This document shows, in pieces, positions 37,890 to 47,432 of a DNA stretch of 64,000 bases. Position numbers and translations under genes: made by a program. Numbering within the stretch: position 1 is the first letter of the stretch; every line of letters begins with the position of its first letter. This DNA is from Metabacillus dongyingensis. Its GTDB lineage: Bacteria > Bacillota > Bacilli > Bacillales > Bacillaceae. Below the pieces are notes generated by a model. The model was not told the DNA's origin. It did no database searches and saw only the letters and a list, made by a program, of their open reading frames with translations. The stretch is taken from contig NZ_CP082944.1 in the NCBI RefSeq assembly GCF_019933155.2, positions 3,846,001-3,910,000 on the forward strand, in the 5' to 3' direction.

Positions 37890-38981
37890 TTATGTGGTTG
37901 TAACTTTAGCATAAACGATAAAGAATAGGGTTAATTCTCCTATTATTACAATATACGGAACTGTCAGGAACAAATTAATCGTAAAAAAGACTGCTAAAAT
38001 CCCTAAAAACAATCCTAAATGATAAATTTTTAAACGGTGCTGTTCAAACCTGTATTGATGAAAAACAATTGTAGTTGCAATGAAATAGAGCAATACAGAA
38101 CCGAATACAAAATATAAGATAAATGTATATTGGACCTCATGTAAAAACATCAGTTTGATAGATGCTGCAATCATGCTCAAAGACATTAGAATAAATAAAT
38201 GTCCGTAAACAATTGTTTGTCCTGCTCTCTGAATAGATTTGTTCACCTTTTTTTCTACATTTTCAAAATACTGCCACCACATTGAAATAATAAGGACGAA
38301 TGTCATAATTGAAAATAAGATTGAATCCCATTCCCCTTTTTGAGGTTGTACTACAGCAAGGATGCTGATGACAGATTCTCCAAACAGGATTAATGTCAAT
38401 AAAGCAAACCGTTCTAACAAATGAGCGGTATTAGACGGTACTTTTACCAAATACTTATGTCCTATAATAGGTAAAATCATATCAACAATAATTCCTGCAT
38501 ATAACACTGCGTATCGAACCCAAGAATCAAAAAAGATAGAGAGAAATGAGATAAAAACCCCAATTCCAAAACGTATTCCTAAAAAACGTGCTACCTTTTT
38601 TCTATCCCCTTTTTCAAAGTTCTGAACAACAAGATATTGGATTGATGTCAATGCTCTCAGTCCAATATAACCAATCAGAAAAGAGAAATAATATTGATCA
38701 AAATCTACCGATAAGCTTGATATCATAATAAGTACAAAAAACATTTGAAAAATCATAAAGATACGCTGATGTAAAAAATCCTGTCCAAACCGATTAATAA
38801 ACATAGTTTGACCAGTCCAAGCCCACCATATTGGAATAAATATTAATGCAAACTTAAATAAATACTCTGGATGAATAAATCCCTTTTCAACATGAAGTAA
38901 GACATGAGTAGCAGTAGCAACCGCTGCCACAAATAGCAAGTCATAAAAAAGCTCTAACCACGTAACTTTCTTTTCTTCCAT
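37890..38981 (-). CDS. Low temperature requirement protein A (LtrA) family
   Basis: This polytopic membrane protein of about 363 residues has some nine to ten helices. The family marks KVTWLELFYDLLFVAAV at the N-terminus and LERFALLTLILFGESVI in the centre are intact. LtrA was first linked to growth of Listeria in the cold; its activity is unknown. ATG 38981 is preferred (AAGGAG eight bases upstream) over the ATG at 38987. It diverges from the FMN reductase gene and is the first gene of the inserted block. Confidence 0.88.
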   Translation of the reverse strand: MEEKKVTWLELFYDLLFVAAVATATHVLLHVEKGFIHPEYLFKFALIFIPIWWAWTGQTMFINRFGQDFLHQRIFMIFQMFFVLIMISSLSVDFDQYYFSFLIGYIGLRALTSIQYLVVQNFEKGDRKKVARFLGIRFGIGVFISFLSIFFDSWVRYAVLYAGIIVDMILPIIGHKYLVKVPSNTAHLLERFALLTLILFGESVISILAVVQPQKGEWDSILFSIMTFVLIISMWWQYFENVEKKVNKSIQRAGQTIVYGHLFILMSLSMIAASIKLMFLHEVQYTFILYFVFGSVLLYFIATTIVFHQYRFEQHRLKIYHLGLFLGILAVFFTINLFLTVPYIVIIGELTLFFIVYAKVTTT

Positions 38982-39054
38982 CCACATTACTCCTTCCTAT
39001 ATTTAACAAGTTTATAGTAAGATAAAAGATGATTACATACAAGGAGGAAATTAC

Positions 39055-39615
39055 ATGACTAAAACCATTGGCCTTATTTGCGGCAGTTTAAGAAAAAATT
39101 CTTTTAATCGAATTATTGCTCAATCATTGACAGACATGTATGATTCCGTTCAATTTCGCTGGATAGAGATCAAAGATCTTCCTTTATTTAATGAGGATTT
39201 AGAAGTCGGCGGTGATCCAGAACCAGTAACCTCATTTAAGTCGGCTATTCAAGAAGTCGACGGTATTATAATCGTAAGTCCAGAATACAATTCAGGAATT
39301 TCGGGCGCGCTAAAAAATGCATTGGACTGGGCATCAAGACCTCCGAAGTCCTCTGTTCTGAGTAAAAAACCAGTTGGCTTAATCGGAGCAACTCCTGGGG
39401 GATTAGGCACTGCTTTTTCTCAGATGCAAACTAGACAAATATTAGAAGCCATGCAAGTTCATATTCTTCCATTTCAAAAAGTATTAATTTCGCAAGTACA
39501 CGAAAAGGTTGACTCTGAGCAGAAAGTGCTTACTGACGAAAAAACTAAACGTTATCTTCAGCGTTATTTACAACAATTTATTTATTGGATTGATCACACT
39601 CCTATTCTTGATTAA
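39055..39615 (+). CDS. NADPH-dependent FMN reductase family protein
   Basis: A flavodoxin-fold reductase of 186 residues. The phosphate-binding opening LICGSLRKNSFNR and the conserved SPEYNSGISGALKNALDW match the NADPH-dependent FMN/quinone/chromate reductase family. It is cytosolic and may protect against quinones or oxidants. AAGGAGG precedes the ATG. The truncated isochorismatase start downstream suggests that the two once formed an operon. Confidence 0.9.
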   Translation: MTKTIGLICGSLRKNSFNRIIAQSLTDMYDSVQFRWIEIKDLPLFNEDLEVGGDPEPVTSFKSAIQEVDGIIIVSPEYNSGISGALKNALDWASRPPKSSVLSKKPVGLIGATPGGLGTAFSQMQTRQILEAMQVHILPFQKVLISQVHEKVDSEQKVLTDEKTKRYLQRYLQQFIYWIDHTPILD

Positions 39616-39683
39616 GGAGTTTAAGGTGAATCTTCCGATTTATAAACTTTCTTCGATTTCATTTATTAAAAGAGGTCTATTAA

Positions 39684-39758
39684 ATGTCTGATCTTTATTC
39701 CCGTCTTTCCAAAGATGATGCTGCAGTTCTTAGATCTCCATTATTAATAGAGACTTAG
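39684..39758 (+). pseudogene. Remnant of an isochorismatase-family hydrolase (5' end only)
   Basis: ATG at 39684 with AGAGG upstream begins MSDLYSRLSKDDAAVL, which resembles the start of YcaC-type isochorismatase hydrolases. The expected catalytic Asp segment is missing; the frame switches to RSPLLIET and stops at 39756-39758. A terminator follows at 39782. The rest of the gene has been deleted. Confidence 0.5.
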
Positions 39759-39781
39759 ATAGAAAGGTATGAATAATAATA

Positions 39782-39810
39782 CCGCCTGAAATAATTCAGG
39801 CGGCTTTTTT
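39782..39810 (+). terminator. Terminator
   Basis: CCGCCTGAA and TTCAGGCGG pair around a short loop, then six T residues. Confidence 0.9.
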
Positions 39811-39923
39811 GTTTGTGTAATATTTTTATGAAATTTCAAAAAATGTAAAAATGTGTCTTTTATTCAGTTAATGATCCTATTCAATTCTTTTATTTCTGAA
39901 TAAGATATTTGCAGAAAGGAGGA

Positions 39924-40409
39924 TTGATTACAATTAATAATGATACTAACAAGTTTGTTGATGCTTTATTTGATAAATACAAGTCTTTTGTAAAATTCGA
40001 TACTATTCAAAATGCTGATAAAGATCATTTAATTAGTAGAGTTAATCAATTTAGTAAACAGGTAATTAATACAGAGAACGTAGCAGCTATATACACAACT
40101 GCTCAAAAAAAATATCTAGATTCTAATGATTTTAATCCAATCACTTTCCAAATTCAAAATCAAATTGCTCTTAATGCAGCAATGGAGGAAACAATAAAAT
40201 CACTTGCTTTATTATCATTTACAGATCCAATACAAACCGAAAACTTCTTAATTGATATCAAAGAAATTAAATATCAAAACGAAACAGCAAAAAGTAACAG
40301 GCTGAAATTTAATTATATTAGAAGTCAAAATAATTTTAACGATTTGGATAATCAGACAAAAATTCTGTATGAAATATTGATTACATTTATTAATAGACTT
40401 AATAACTAA
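39924..40409 (+). CDS. Unknown helical protein upstream of the long collagen-like gene (about 161 aa)
   Basis: I do not recognise the family. The protein is Asn/Gln/Lys-rich, all-helical by appearance and without signal or membrane segments. It opens NNDTNKFVDALFDKYKSFVK, and ends LYEILITFINRLNN. The start is unclear: AAAGGAGG at 39915-39922 is followed by TTG (39924, one base away) and ATT codons (39927 and 39933) at better spacing, with no in-frame ATG nearby. It precedes the collagen-like gene by about 115 bases on the same strand and may be a spore-surface partner. Confidence 0.7.
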   Translation: MITINNDTNKFVDALFDKYKSFVKFDTIQNADKDHLISRVNQFSKQVINTENVAAIYTTAQKKYLDSNDFNPITFQIQNQIALNAAMEETIKSLALLSFTDPIQTENFLIDIKEIKYQNETAKSNRLKFNYIRSQNNFNDLDNQTKILYEILITFINRLNN

Positions 40410-40523
40410 TTTTGAATTTAATAGTTAAAATGCACTGTCAATAACAAAAAATATGCGTACTATATAAAAGCTTTACTTATATTACTATTGGTAAAGCTAT
40501 TAAAAGTTGAAAGGAGGTTCCAA

Positions 40524-42158
<1,635 letters not shown>

Positions 42159-42181
42159 CGCTTAATTCACAACCATTTAGA

Positions 42182-42215
42182 GATGATTTCGGGTTAATCC
42201 CGAGTCATCTTTTTA
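42182..42215 (+). terminator. Terminator of the collagen-like gene
   Basis: GATGATTTCGGG and CCCGAGTCATC pair around TTAAT, then a T run. Confidence 0.85.
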
Positions 42216-42419
42216 CATAATTAATAGCTTGTATGTTTTCATTCGTTAATACATTTAAACCTTCCTTTTATCTTCTGCTCTCCAATGTATTGGAACGGCA
42301 AGGTTTTCCTGCTGCTTGTGATCTGCTCATGGTAATTATAAAATCCCTGGAAACGTTGATAAAACGATTTCCAGGGATAAAACAACTGCAAATTCTATTC
42401 TTAAACCTAAAACTGTTTT

Positions 42420-42638
42420 CTAGGCAAATTTCGCTTTCCTCTTTGGCATAGCAGCTGATAAAATATTTCCTGTTTTTAAGAGCCTAATTTGTTGCTTTCT
42501 GAAACAGTAAACCTTCATATAATTTTCATTTACTTCATTAACAATGATAGTTCTTTGCGTAATTAATCCTTTTTCAGAAAGGTAGATAATTTCAATCGGC
42601 ATCTGCTGATTTTTTGATTTCTCCAATAAGACCTTCAT
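42420..42638 (-). CDS. Small WYL-like protein (72 aa)
   Basis: The sequence (MPIEIIYLSEKGLITQRTI, then YMKVYCFRKQQIRLLKTGNI) resembles the SH3-like WYL fold in miniature, with the paired aromatic and arginine positions of that domain. Such stand-alone small versions occur in Bacillus near DNA-repair genes, and a nucleic-acid-linked role is only a guess. AAGGAG lies eight bases before ATG. Its ATG overlaps the stop of the upstream 69-aa frame (ATGA), so the two are coupled. Confidence 0.7.
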   Translation of the reverse strand: MKVLLEKSKNQQMPIEIIYLSEKGLITQRTIIVNEVNENYMKVYCFRKQQIRLLKTGNILSAAMPKRKAKFA

Positions 42639-42844
42639 AATATCAGCTCCTTTATTCTCCTTTCATCATATGCGAACAAATGTTCCGTTATAACAGTTAT
42701 AACAAATTTATTTTCGTGTAATTTTTGGAAAAGGTAAGATATTATATATTTCAGCATTTTTCCTGCTGTCCTGGTAAATTTTTCTCCAAAACGGTTTGTT
42801 ACACTCCGTAAACTGTCTTCCGGCACTAATTCCTCAATTTTCAA
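42635..42844 (-). CDS. Unknown small protein upstream of the WYL-like gene (69 aa)
   Basis: I do not recognise it. It begins MKIEELVPEDSLRSVTNRFG and has a helical, aromatic middle (MLKYIISYLFQKLHENKF). The four-base overlap with the WYL-like gene supports translation, but no clear ribosome site precedes its start, and it could be the decayed end of a longer gene. Confidence 0.35.
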   Translation of the reverse strand: MKIEELVPEDSLRSVTNRFGEKFTRTAGKMLKYIISYLFQKLHENKFVITVITEHLFAYDERRIKELIL

Positions 42845-42890
42845 CCAAGTCTCAAGTTTTCTAGTGATTCGCGTGATTCACTGGAATTTT

Positions 42891-43697
42891 TTATAGAGAA
42901 GTCATAAACCGTTTTCTTTGCCTAAAACTAGCCCATTCTTTGAATCCCATTTCTTTTAGCTTATTCTGCACCTCTTCAAATTCATCTCCGACACGAGCAG
43001 GGGTGTGGGCATCTGAACCGAATGTGACCTTCACTCCATGATAAAGTGCTCTTTCCAGTATTTCGTCAGAAGGATACCATCCTCCGCAAAATTTATTTTT
43101 GCCGGATGTATTGATTTCGATCGCTACATCACACTCTGAAATGATGGATAACGTCCGGTCCACCGCCTCAGTTTGAATCGCTGAAAATTCGGGATAATAA
43201 CCTTTCATGGCGTCTATGTGTCCGAGAATTTGGAACACGCCACTGTGGGCAGATTTCTGAATCAAGGTGTAATAGTTGTCCTTCGTCTTCTGTTTCTCCT
43301 TTTCAGTGAGCCCTTCCCAGCGATCTTTTTTAAAAATATTCAGCCCTTCAACATGATGCACCGATCCAATCACATAATCGAATGGATACTTTGCGTAATA
43401 CTGCTTGTACATATGGATATGCTCCGGAAAAAAATCAGACTCTACACCAAGAAGAACTTCTATTTTGCCTTCATACTCTTTTTTCAGGCTCAGCACTTCC
43501 TTCACGTATTCCGGAAAATGACTTTTTGCCATCGCAATATTCGGGAACAAATGATCTTCTTCGCTGTATAAATATGGAGAATGGTCCGAAATCCCAATGA
43601 TATCCAGCTGCTTTTCCAATGCCGCTTCCACGTAATCGCGAATGGAGCGCTCTGCATGTCCGCATCTTTCATGATGAGTATGGTAATCAAATTTCAT
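42891..43697 (-). CDS. PHP-domain phosphatase, HisJ-like paralogue (268 aa)
   Basis: It has the PHP phosphoesterase motifs FDYHTHHERCGHAE (metal HxH), GISDHSPYL, VIGSVHHVEGLNIF and TFGSDAHTPARVG, so it is a metal-dependent phosphatase of the histidinol-phosphatase family. It is clearly divergent from the HisJ at 31530 and has an aromatic-rich C-terminus. ATG 43697 follows GAGGTG. It lies 80 bases past the serine hydrolase that ends the yhf-type cluster, across a terminator, so it may or may not belong to that pathway. Confidence 0.85.
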   Translation of the reverse strand: MKFDYHTHHERCGHAERSIRDYVEAALEKQLDIIGISDHSPYLYSEEDHLFPNIAMAKSHFPEYVKEVLSLKKEYEGKIEVLLGVESDFFPEHIHMYKQYYAKYPFDYVIGSVHHVEGLNIFKKDRWEGLTEKEKQKTKDNYYTLIQKSAHSGVFQILGHIDAMKGYYPEFSAIQTEAVDRTLSIISECDVAIEINTSGKNKFCGGWYPSDEILERALYHGVKVTFGSDAHTPARVGDEFEEVQNKLKEMGFKEWASFRQRKRFMTSL

Positions 43698-43750
43698 TTT
43701 CTGCACCTCGCTTTTCTTCTATTAGTAGTGTATCAATTTTCCATCATGCT

Positions 43751-43783
43751 AAAAAGACACCTTTTTGTGAGGTGTCTTATCGA
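43751..43783 (-). terminator. Terminator ending the yhf-type cluster
   Basis: AAGACACCT and AGGTGTCTT pair around CACAAA on the minus strand, then TTTTT. Confidence 0.85.
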
Positions 43784-45057
43784 TTAATCGAAGAATAAAC
43801 GATGTTGGCGATTTTCTTAGACAGCGGTCCTGTGCTCGCGTAGCTTCCGCTCGGGAGCTGTCCATTGTTTTGTTTGTTGGTGAGCAGGATGATCTGCAGG
43901 TCGTATTCCGGATCTATGATCACTTGAGTTCCTGTAAATCCTGTATGACCAAAGGCTTTTTCTGAATACTGGTCACCCATGTACCAGTTTTTCGCTTTCT
44001 CAAATCCATACCCTTGACCGAACGCTTGGTCAGAAGTAAAGGTGTTGACCGTTTCCTGATTGTAAATTTCCACTTTGCCATAGGAACCGCCATTCAGCAT
44101 GACCTGTCCTAATACGGCTAAATCCTTAGCCGTTGAAAACAAACCGGCATGACCGGCAACTCCGCCGTTTCCGTAAAAGCTGTTGCCATCATTCACTTCT
44201 CCAACGAGTGTATAGTTCCTCCAATAAGGAAACATGTCTGGATCTTCCTCTACATCGTATCCAAAGTCAGGATCATCAATCATTTTATACTCATACGGAT
44301 TGCCCCATGAAGTAGCGGCGATTTTCTTCTTCTGCTTCGGATCTGGCGTGAACATCGTATTCTTCATTTTGAGAGGCTTGTAGATTTCGTTTTCCAAGTA
44401 TCGATCAAGGGGCTGGTTAGTGATTTTTTCAATCACAAATCCAAGTGTCATAAAACTGAAATCACTGTATTTCCGCTGCGTGCCTGTTTCGTATTCAAGC
44501 GGCAGCTTATTAATATAATTCAGTACTTCTTTTGAATTGCGGGCGTAAAGATAGGTAGGATACCAAGGGGTTAATCCCGACGTATGCGTTAATAAATCTG
44601 CTATGGTCACATGCTCTTTTCCATTCTGGCCAAATTCAGGAATGTATTTAGCTGCAGGATCGGATAGGGATAATTTATTCTCATACTCGAGCTTCATAAT
44701 CCCCTGTGTTGTGCCCATCACTTTTGTAACAGAGGCTAAATCAAAAATATAATCCTTTTTCATTTTTCTAGGATGATCGAGAAGATTCCCCATATCGTAT
44801 TTTTGAGCATCACCGTATGCTTGTTCCTTGAGTATTTTTCCGTTTCTTGCAATTAGCACGACAGCTCCCGGTGTAATTCCATCTTCTATTGCACGGTAAA
44901 CAGCACCATCGATTTCTGATAGAATCTTTGGATCCATACCTTCTGTTTTAGAATTCCCATAGCTCAGTTTGCCAGGCTTTTCTTTGGCTGATACGCCGGC
45001 TGAAACTGGAGCTATAAATAGGAAGATGATTATCAGATATACACCTATCTTTTTCAT
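43777..45057 (-). CDS. Secreted beta-lactamase-family serine hydrolase
   Basis: An N-terminal signal peptide (MKKIGVYLIIIFLFIAPVSA) directs a class C beta-lactamase/DD-peptidase-fold domain outside the cell. The nucleophile motif SVTK is in DLASVTKVMGTTQG, the Tyr motif is YSDFSF and the third box is HTGFTGT. Length is 426. Relatives include penicillin-binding-like esterases and the YbbE-type muropeptide hydrolases of Bacillus. It starts 15 bases after yhfW with AAAGGAGGG, so it is the last gene of the nine-gene transcript. It could release the substrate that the cluster imports, which is inference from operon position. Confidence 0.88.
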   Translation of the reverse strand: MKKIGVYLIIIFLFIAPVSAGVSAKEKPGKLSYGNSKTEGMDPKILSEIDGAVYRAIEDGITPGAVVLIARNGKILKEQAYGDAQKYDMGNLLDHPRKMKKDYIFDLASVTKVMGTTQGIMKLEYENKLSLSDPAAKYIPEFGQNGKEHVTIADLLTHTSGLTPWYPTYLYARNSKEVLNYINKLPLEYETGTQRKYSDFSFMTLGFVIEKITNQPLDRYLENEIYKPLKMKNTMFTPDPKQKKKIAATSWGNPYEYKMIDDPDFGYDVEEDPDMFPYWRNYTLVGEVNDGNSFYGNGGVAGHAGLFSTAKDLAVLGQVMLNGGSYGKVEIYNQETVNTFTSDQAFGQGYGFEKAKNWYMGDQYSEKAFGHTGFTGTQVIIDPEYDLQIILLTNKQNNGQLPSGSYASTGPLSKKIANIVYSSINR

Positions 45058-45072
45058 TCTTTGCCCTCCTTT

Positions 45073-46269
45073 TTACTTCGCATTCAAGATTTCTCTCAAA
45101 AAACTTCTTCCATATTCAGGAGCGGGGAGATTGGCATATTCGGCCATGGTTGCCGCAATATCTGCCATCGTTTCCCGTTCTCCGATTGACACTGGCTTGA
45201 CTTTGTTTCCAATCACAAGAATTGGTGTTTGCTCTCTTGTATGGTTGGAGTGGCCGATTGTCGGATCGTTTCCGTGATCCGCTGTGACGATCAGCAAATC
45301 ATCATCTTCGAGTTTTTCCCGGAATTCTGCAAGAAAGGAATCGGATTGCTCAAGCACCGAGCGATACCACTCGCAATCCTGTTTGTGTCCCGCTAGATCG
45401 GTTTCCTGGACATTTATAAGAAAAATCGCATCCTTTTCTGCTTTCCGGTAGTGGTGCTCAAAAGACGAAAGCACTTTGACGGTTTCAACAGCGGGGTCAC
45501 TGAATCCCTTTGCCTGAACGACATCGGCGGTTTTCCCAATCCGGTAGACTGGCAGACCCTCCCTCTCTGCCAGATGGGCAAACTGTCTGCTGTAATCCAC
45601 TCCAAATCCAAGATGCAGCACATGGTAGCCTTCGCCGTATACATGGGCATTCGGACTGTCGACCCCCCACTGACCGTTCGGCTTATTCATTACGGCTGAT
45701 AATATTTTTACAATAGTCGTTTTTTCATTTCCGAATACGATAACCCTGCTCGTGTCCACGCAGTTTCTTACAATTCTTGCAATCTCACATGCTTCTTCAA
45801 ATGCAATTTGATTTAAATCGCATATTAAATTAATAATGTTTCCTGGTGAGGACTCCAGATTGTCGCCAATTACAATACAGCCATTCACCAGTAAAAGCGG
45901 AGCTTCAGGAACCGGATACTCTGCATGGCAGCCGTTTTTAATGAGCTTCGACTTGATGCGACTGCTGACTTCTTTCATCAGCCGTTTATTAGGAACCCCA
46001 GGTTTGCTGCCCATCAGCTCCTGGTGCCCCATAAACGTATCCGCTCCATCATGTGCAAGGTTGCTTTTTCCATACGCAGCCGCTGGTAATCCGGTTCCAT
46101 CAGCCAGCTGATTTAAACCGGAGTTATATAGAAAAGGAATGTTCAGTCCAGATGCTTCCTTCAAGTGCTGATATGTGTTCGCATTCATGTCCTCAGGTTT
46201 GGCAATTGCACAGTCCTGCATCGCTCCTATGCCGAAACCGTCCAGAATAAATAACGATACCTTTCCCAT
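45073..46269 (-). CDS. yhfW: YhfW-like metalloenzyme (phosphopentomutase-like)
   Basis: A member of the alkaline-phosphatase-like metalloenzyme superfamily, resembling phosphopentomutase (DeoB): FILDGFGIGAMQDC carries the metal Asp, AHDGADTFMGHQELMG and SPNAHVYGEGYH lie mid-chain, and VTADHGNDPTIGHSNHTRE holds C-terminal metal ligands. It is 398 residues from ATG 46269 (GAGAGGGG upstream). It probably moves or removes a phosphate on a small molecule; the E. coli counterpart is not assigned to my knowledge. It follows yhfX by four bases. Confidence 0.88.
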   Translation of the reverse strand: MGKVSLFILDGFGIGAMQDCAIAKPEDMNANTYQHLKEASGLNIPFLYNSGLNQLADGTGLPAAAYGKSNLAHDGADTFMGHQELMGSKPGVPNKRLMKEVSSRIKSKLIKNGCHAEYPVPEAPLLLVNGCIVIGDNLESSPGNIINLICDLNQIAFEEACEIARIVRNCVDTSRVIVFGNEKTTIVKILSAVMNKPNGQWGVDSPNAHVYGEGYHVLHLGFGVDYSRQFAHLAEREGLPVYRIGKTADVVQAKGFSDPAVETVKVLSSFEHHYRKAEKDAIFLINVQETDLAGHKQDCEWYRSVLEQSDSFLAEFREKLEDDDLLIVTADHGNDPTIGHSNHTREQTPILVIGNKVKPVSIGERETMADIAATMAEYANLPAPEYGRSFLREILNAK

Positions 46270-46273
46270 TTTC

Positions 46274-47425
46274 CTACACCCCTCTCCTCTGAAAATGAAC
46301 CACCTCAGGAGTTTTTGAATCTGCATTTTTAAGAAAAGCCACGTGGGATCTCGTAACAAAAATCTGCGTTCGGAAAGCGTAAAGAACCGTATCACCAACA
46401 TTCATCCTTGGATCCCGCTTCAAGCTTCCGTAGTAATCGATGTTTTCTGAAGAAGCCTGATGAACCTCTGTTTCCTGATCCAAGCGATCTCCAAAGAGTG
46501 CCTTTTTCATATTGGAGCGGGCATAAAACCCGCCTGCAATGGTGTATGCCTGATCTTCATCCATATGAGAAATTTCCGATAAATAAGCCATGCACGGTTT
46601 CTCTGTCAGATTTTCAGAATACGCATGCAAAGGAGTCGTTCCCGTCAAGGCGTGCCCCGGCTCACCGTGCGTAATCCCATATTCGCGGATAAGGGGAATC
46701 GTATGGCAGCTAGTGGAACTCGGCGCATTAAGATGAATTACTTCTATTCCCTGGTTAGCAAGAATGTCTCTGGATTTGAGCAGGGTTTGCAAATTACTGG
46801 TGAATTCAAAATCGGTTTTGGCCTCGTTCAGCTGCAAGACCGGAAAACACGTTGCTCCAATGACGTTTATTCCCGGCATCAGCTGCAGCTCACGTATACT
46901 CGACTCTAAGTTGTTAATTAAAAATCCGCCGTATTGACCCGGGTAAATGAAATCTTGCTTGCTGATCACCCTTAATATTACGTTCTGTTTCAGTCCCAGT
47001 CTGACGGCTGCATCTGACAGCTGTCTTGCTCTTTCTAGAGAGAAAAGCGTGACCACTTCAGGCCGGAGCTGTTTTAAGACCGTTTCCCATTGATTTTTTC
47101 CAGGCTGTACAAGATGACCAAGGTTCCCTATTTTGCAGCCTGCCTTTGAAAGATTGAATGCTTCATCAATATCAACTGCGACCGCTTTCTCGATGCCGTT
47201 TCGCTGGATGGTCTTCCCGACAAAACCGCTTCGTCCTATTTGTTTTGTCATATAAAACAGCTTAACGCTGTTTGCCTCGGCTGATTTTGCAAGAGCTCGT
47301 ACATTTGCCTCGAATGAGTCCAAGTCGATGACGTACGTATTCGGAGGGATAGAACCGCTTTGATGCAAGGCAGCCGCTGCCTTAATTAATGCAGGGTTTC
47401 GTTTCTGTATCATGTCTAAGAACAA
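46274..47425 (-). CDS. yhfX: YhfX-like PLP protein (alanine racemase fold)
   Basis: This fold-type III PLP enzyme has the lysine in FYMTKQIGRSG and the substrate-side stretches GHLVQPGKN, NAPSSTSCHTIP and YGITHGEPGHALTGTTP. E. coli YhfX shares these blocks. It may racemise or decompose an amino acid. The start is placed at TTG 47425: an AGGGGA lies ten bases upstream, and the product then begins FLDMIQKRNPALI, aligning with the E. coli start. A longer frame would overlap yhfS. The length is 383 residues. Confidence 0.85.
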   Translation of the reverse strand: MFLDMIQKRNPALIKAAAALHQSGSIPPNTYVIDLDSFEANVRALAKSAEANSVKLFYMTKQIGRSGFVGKTIQRNGIEKAVAVDIDEAFNLSKAGCKIGNLGHLVQPGKNQWETVLKQLRPEVVTLFSLERARQLSDAAVRLGLKQNVILRVISKQDFIYPGQYGGFLINNLESSIRELQLMPGINVIGATCFPVLQLNEAKTDFEFTSNLQTLLKSRDILANQGIEVIHLNAPSSTSCHTIPLIREYGITHGEPGHALTGTTPLHAYSENLTEKPCMAYLSEISHMDEDQAYTIAGGFYARSNMKKALFGDRLDQETEVHQASSENIDYYGSLKRDPRMNVGDTVLYAFRTQIFVTRSHVAFLKNADSKTPEVVHFQRRGV

Positions 47426-47432
47426 GGCTGTC

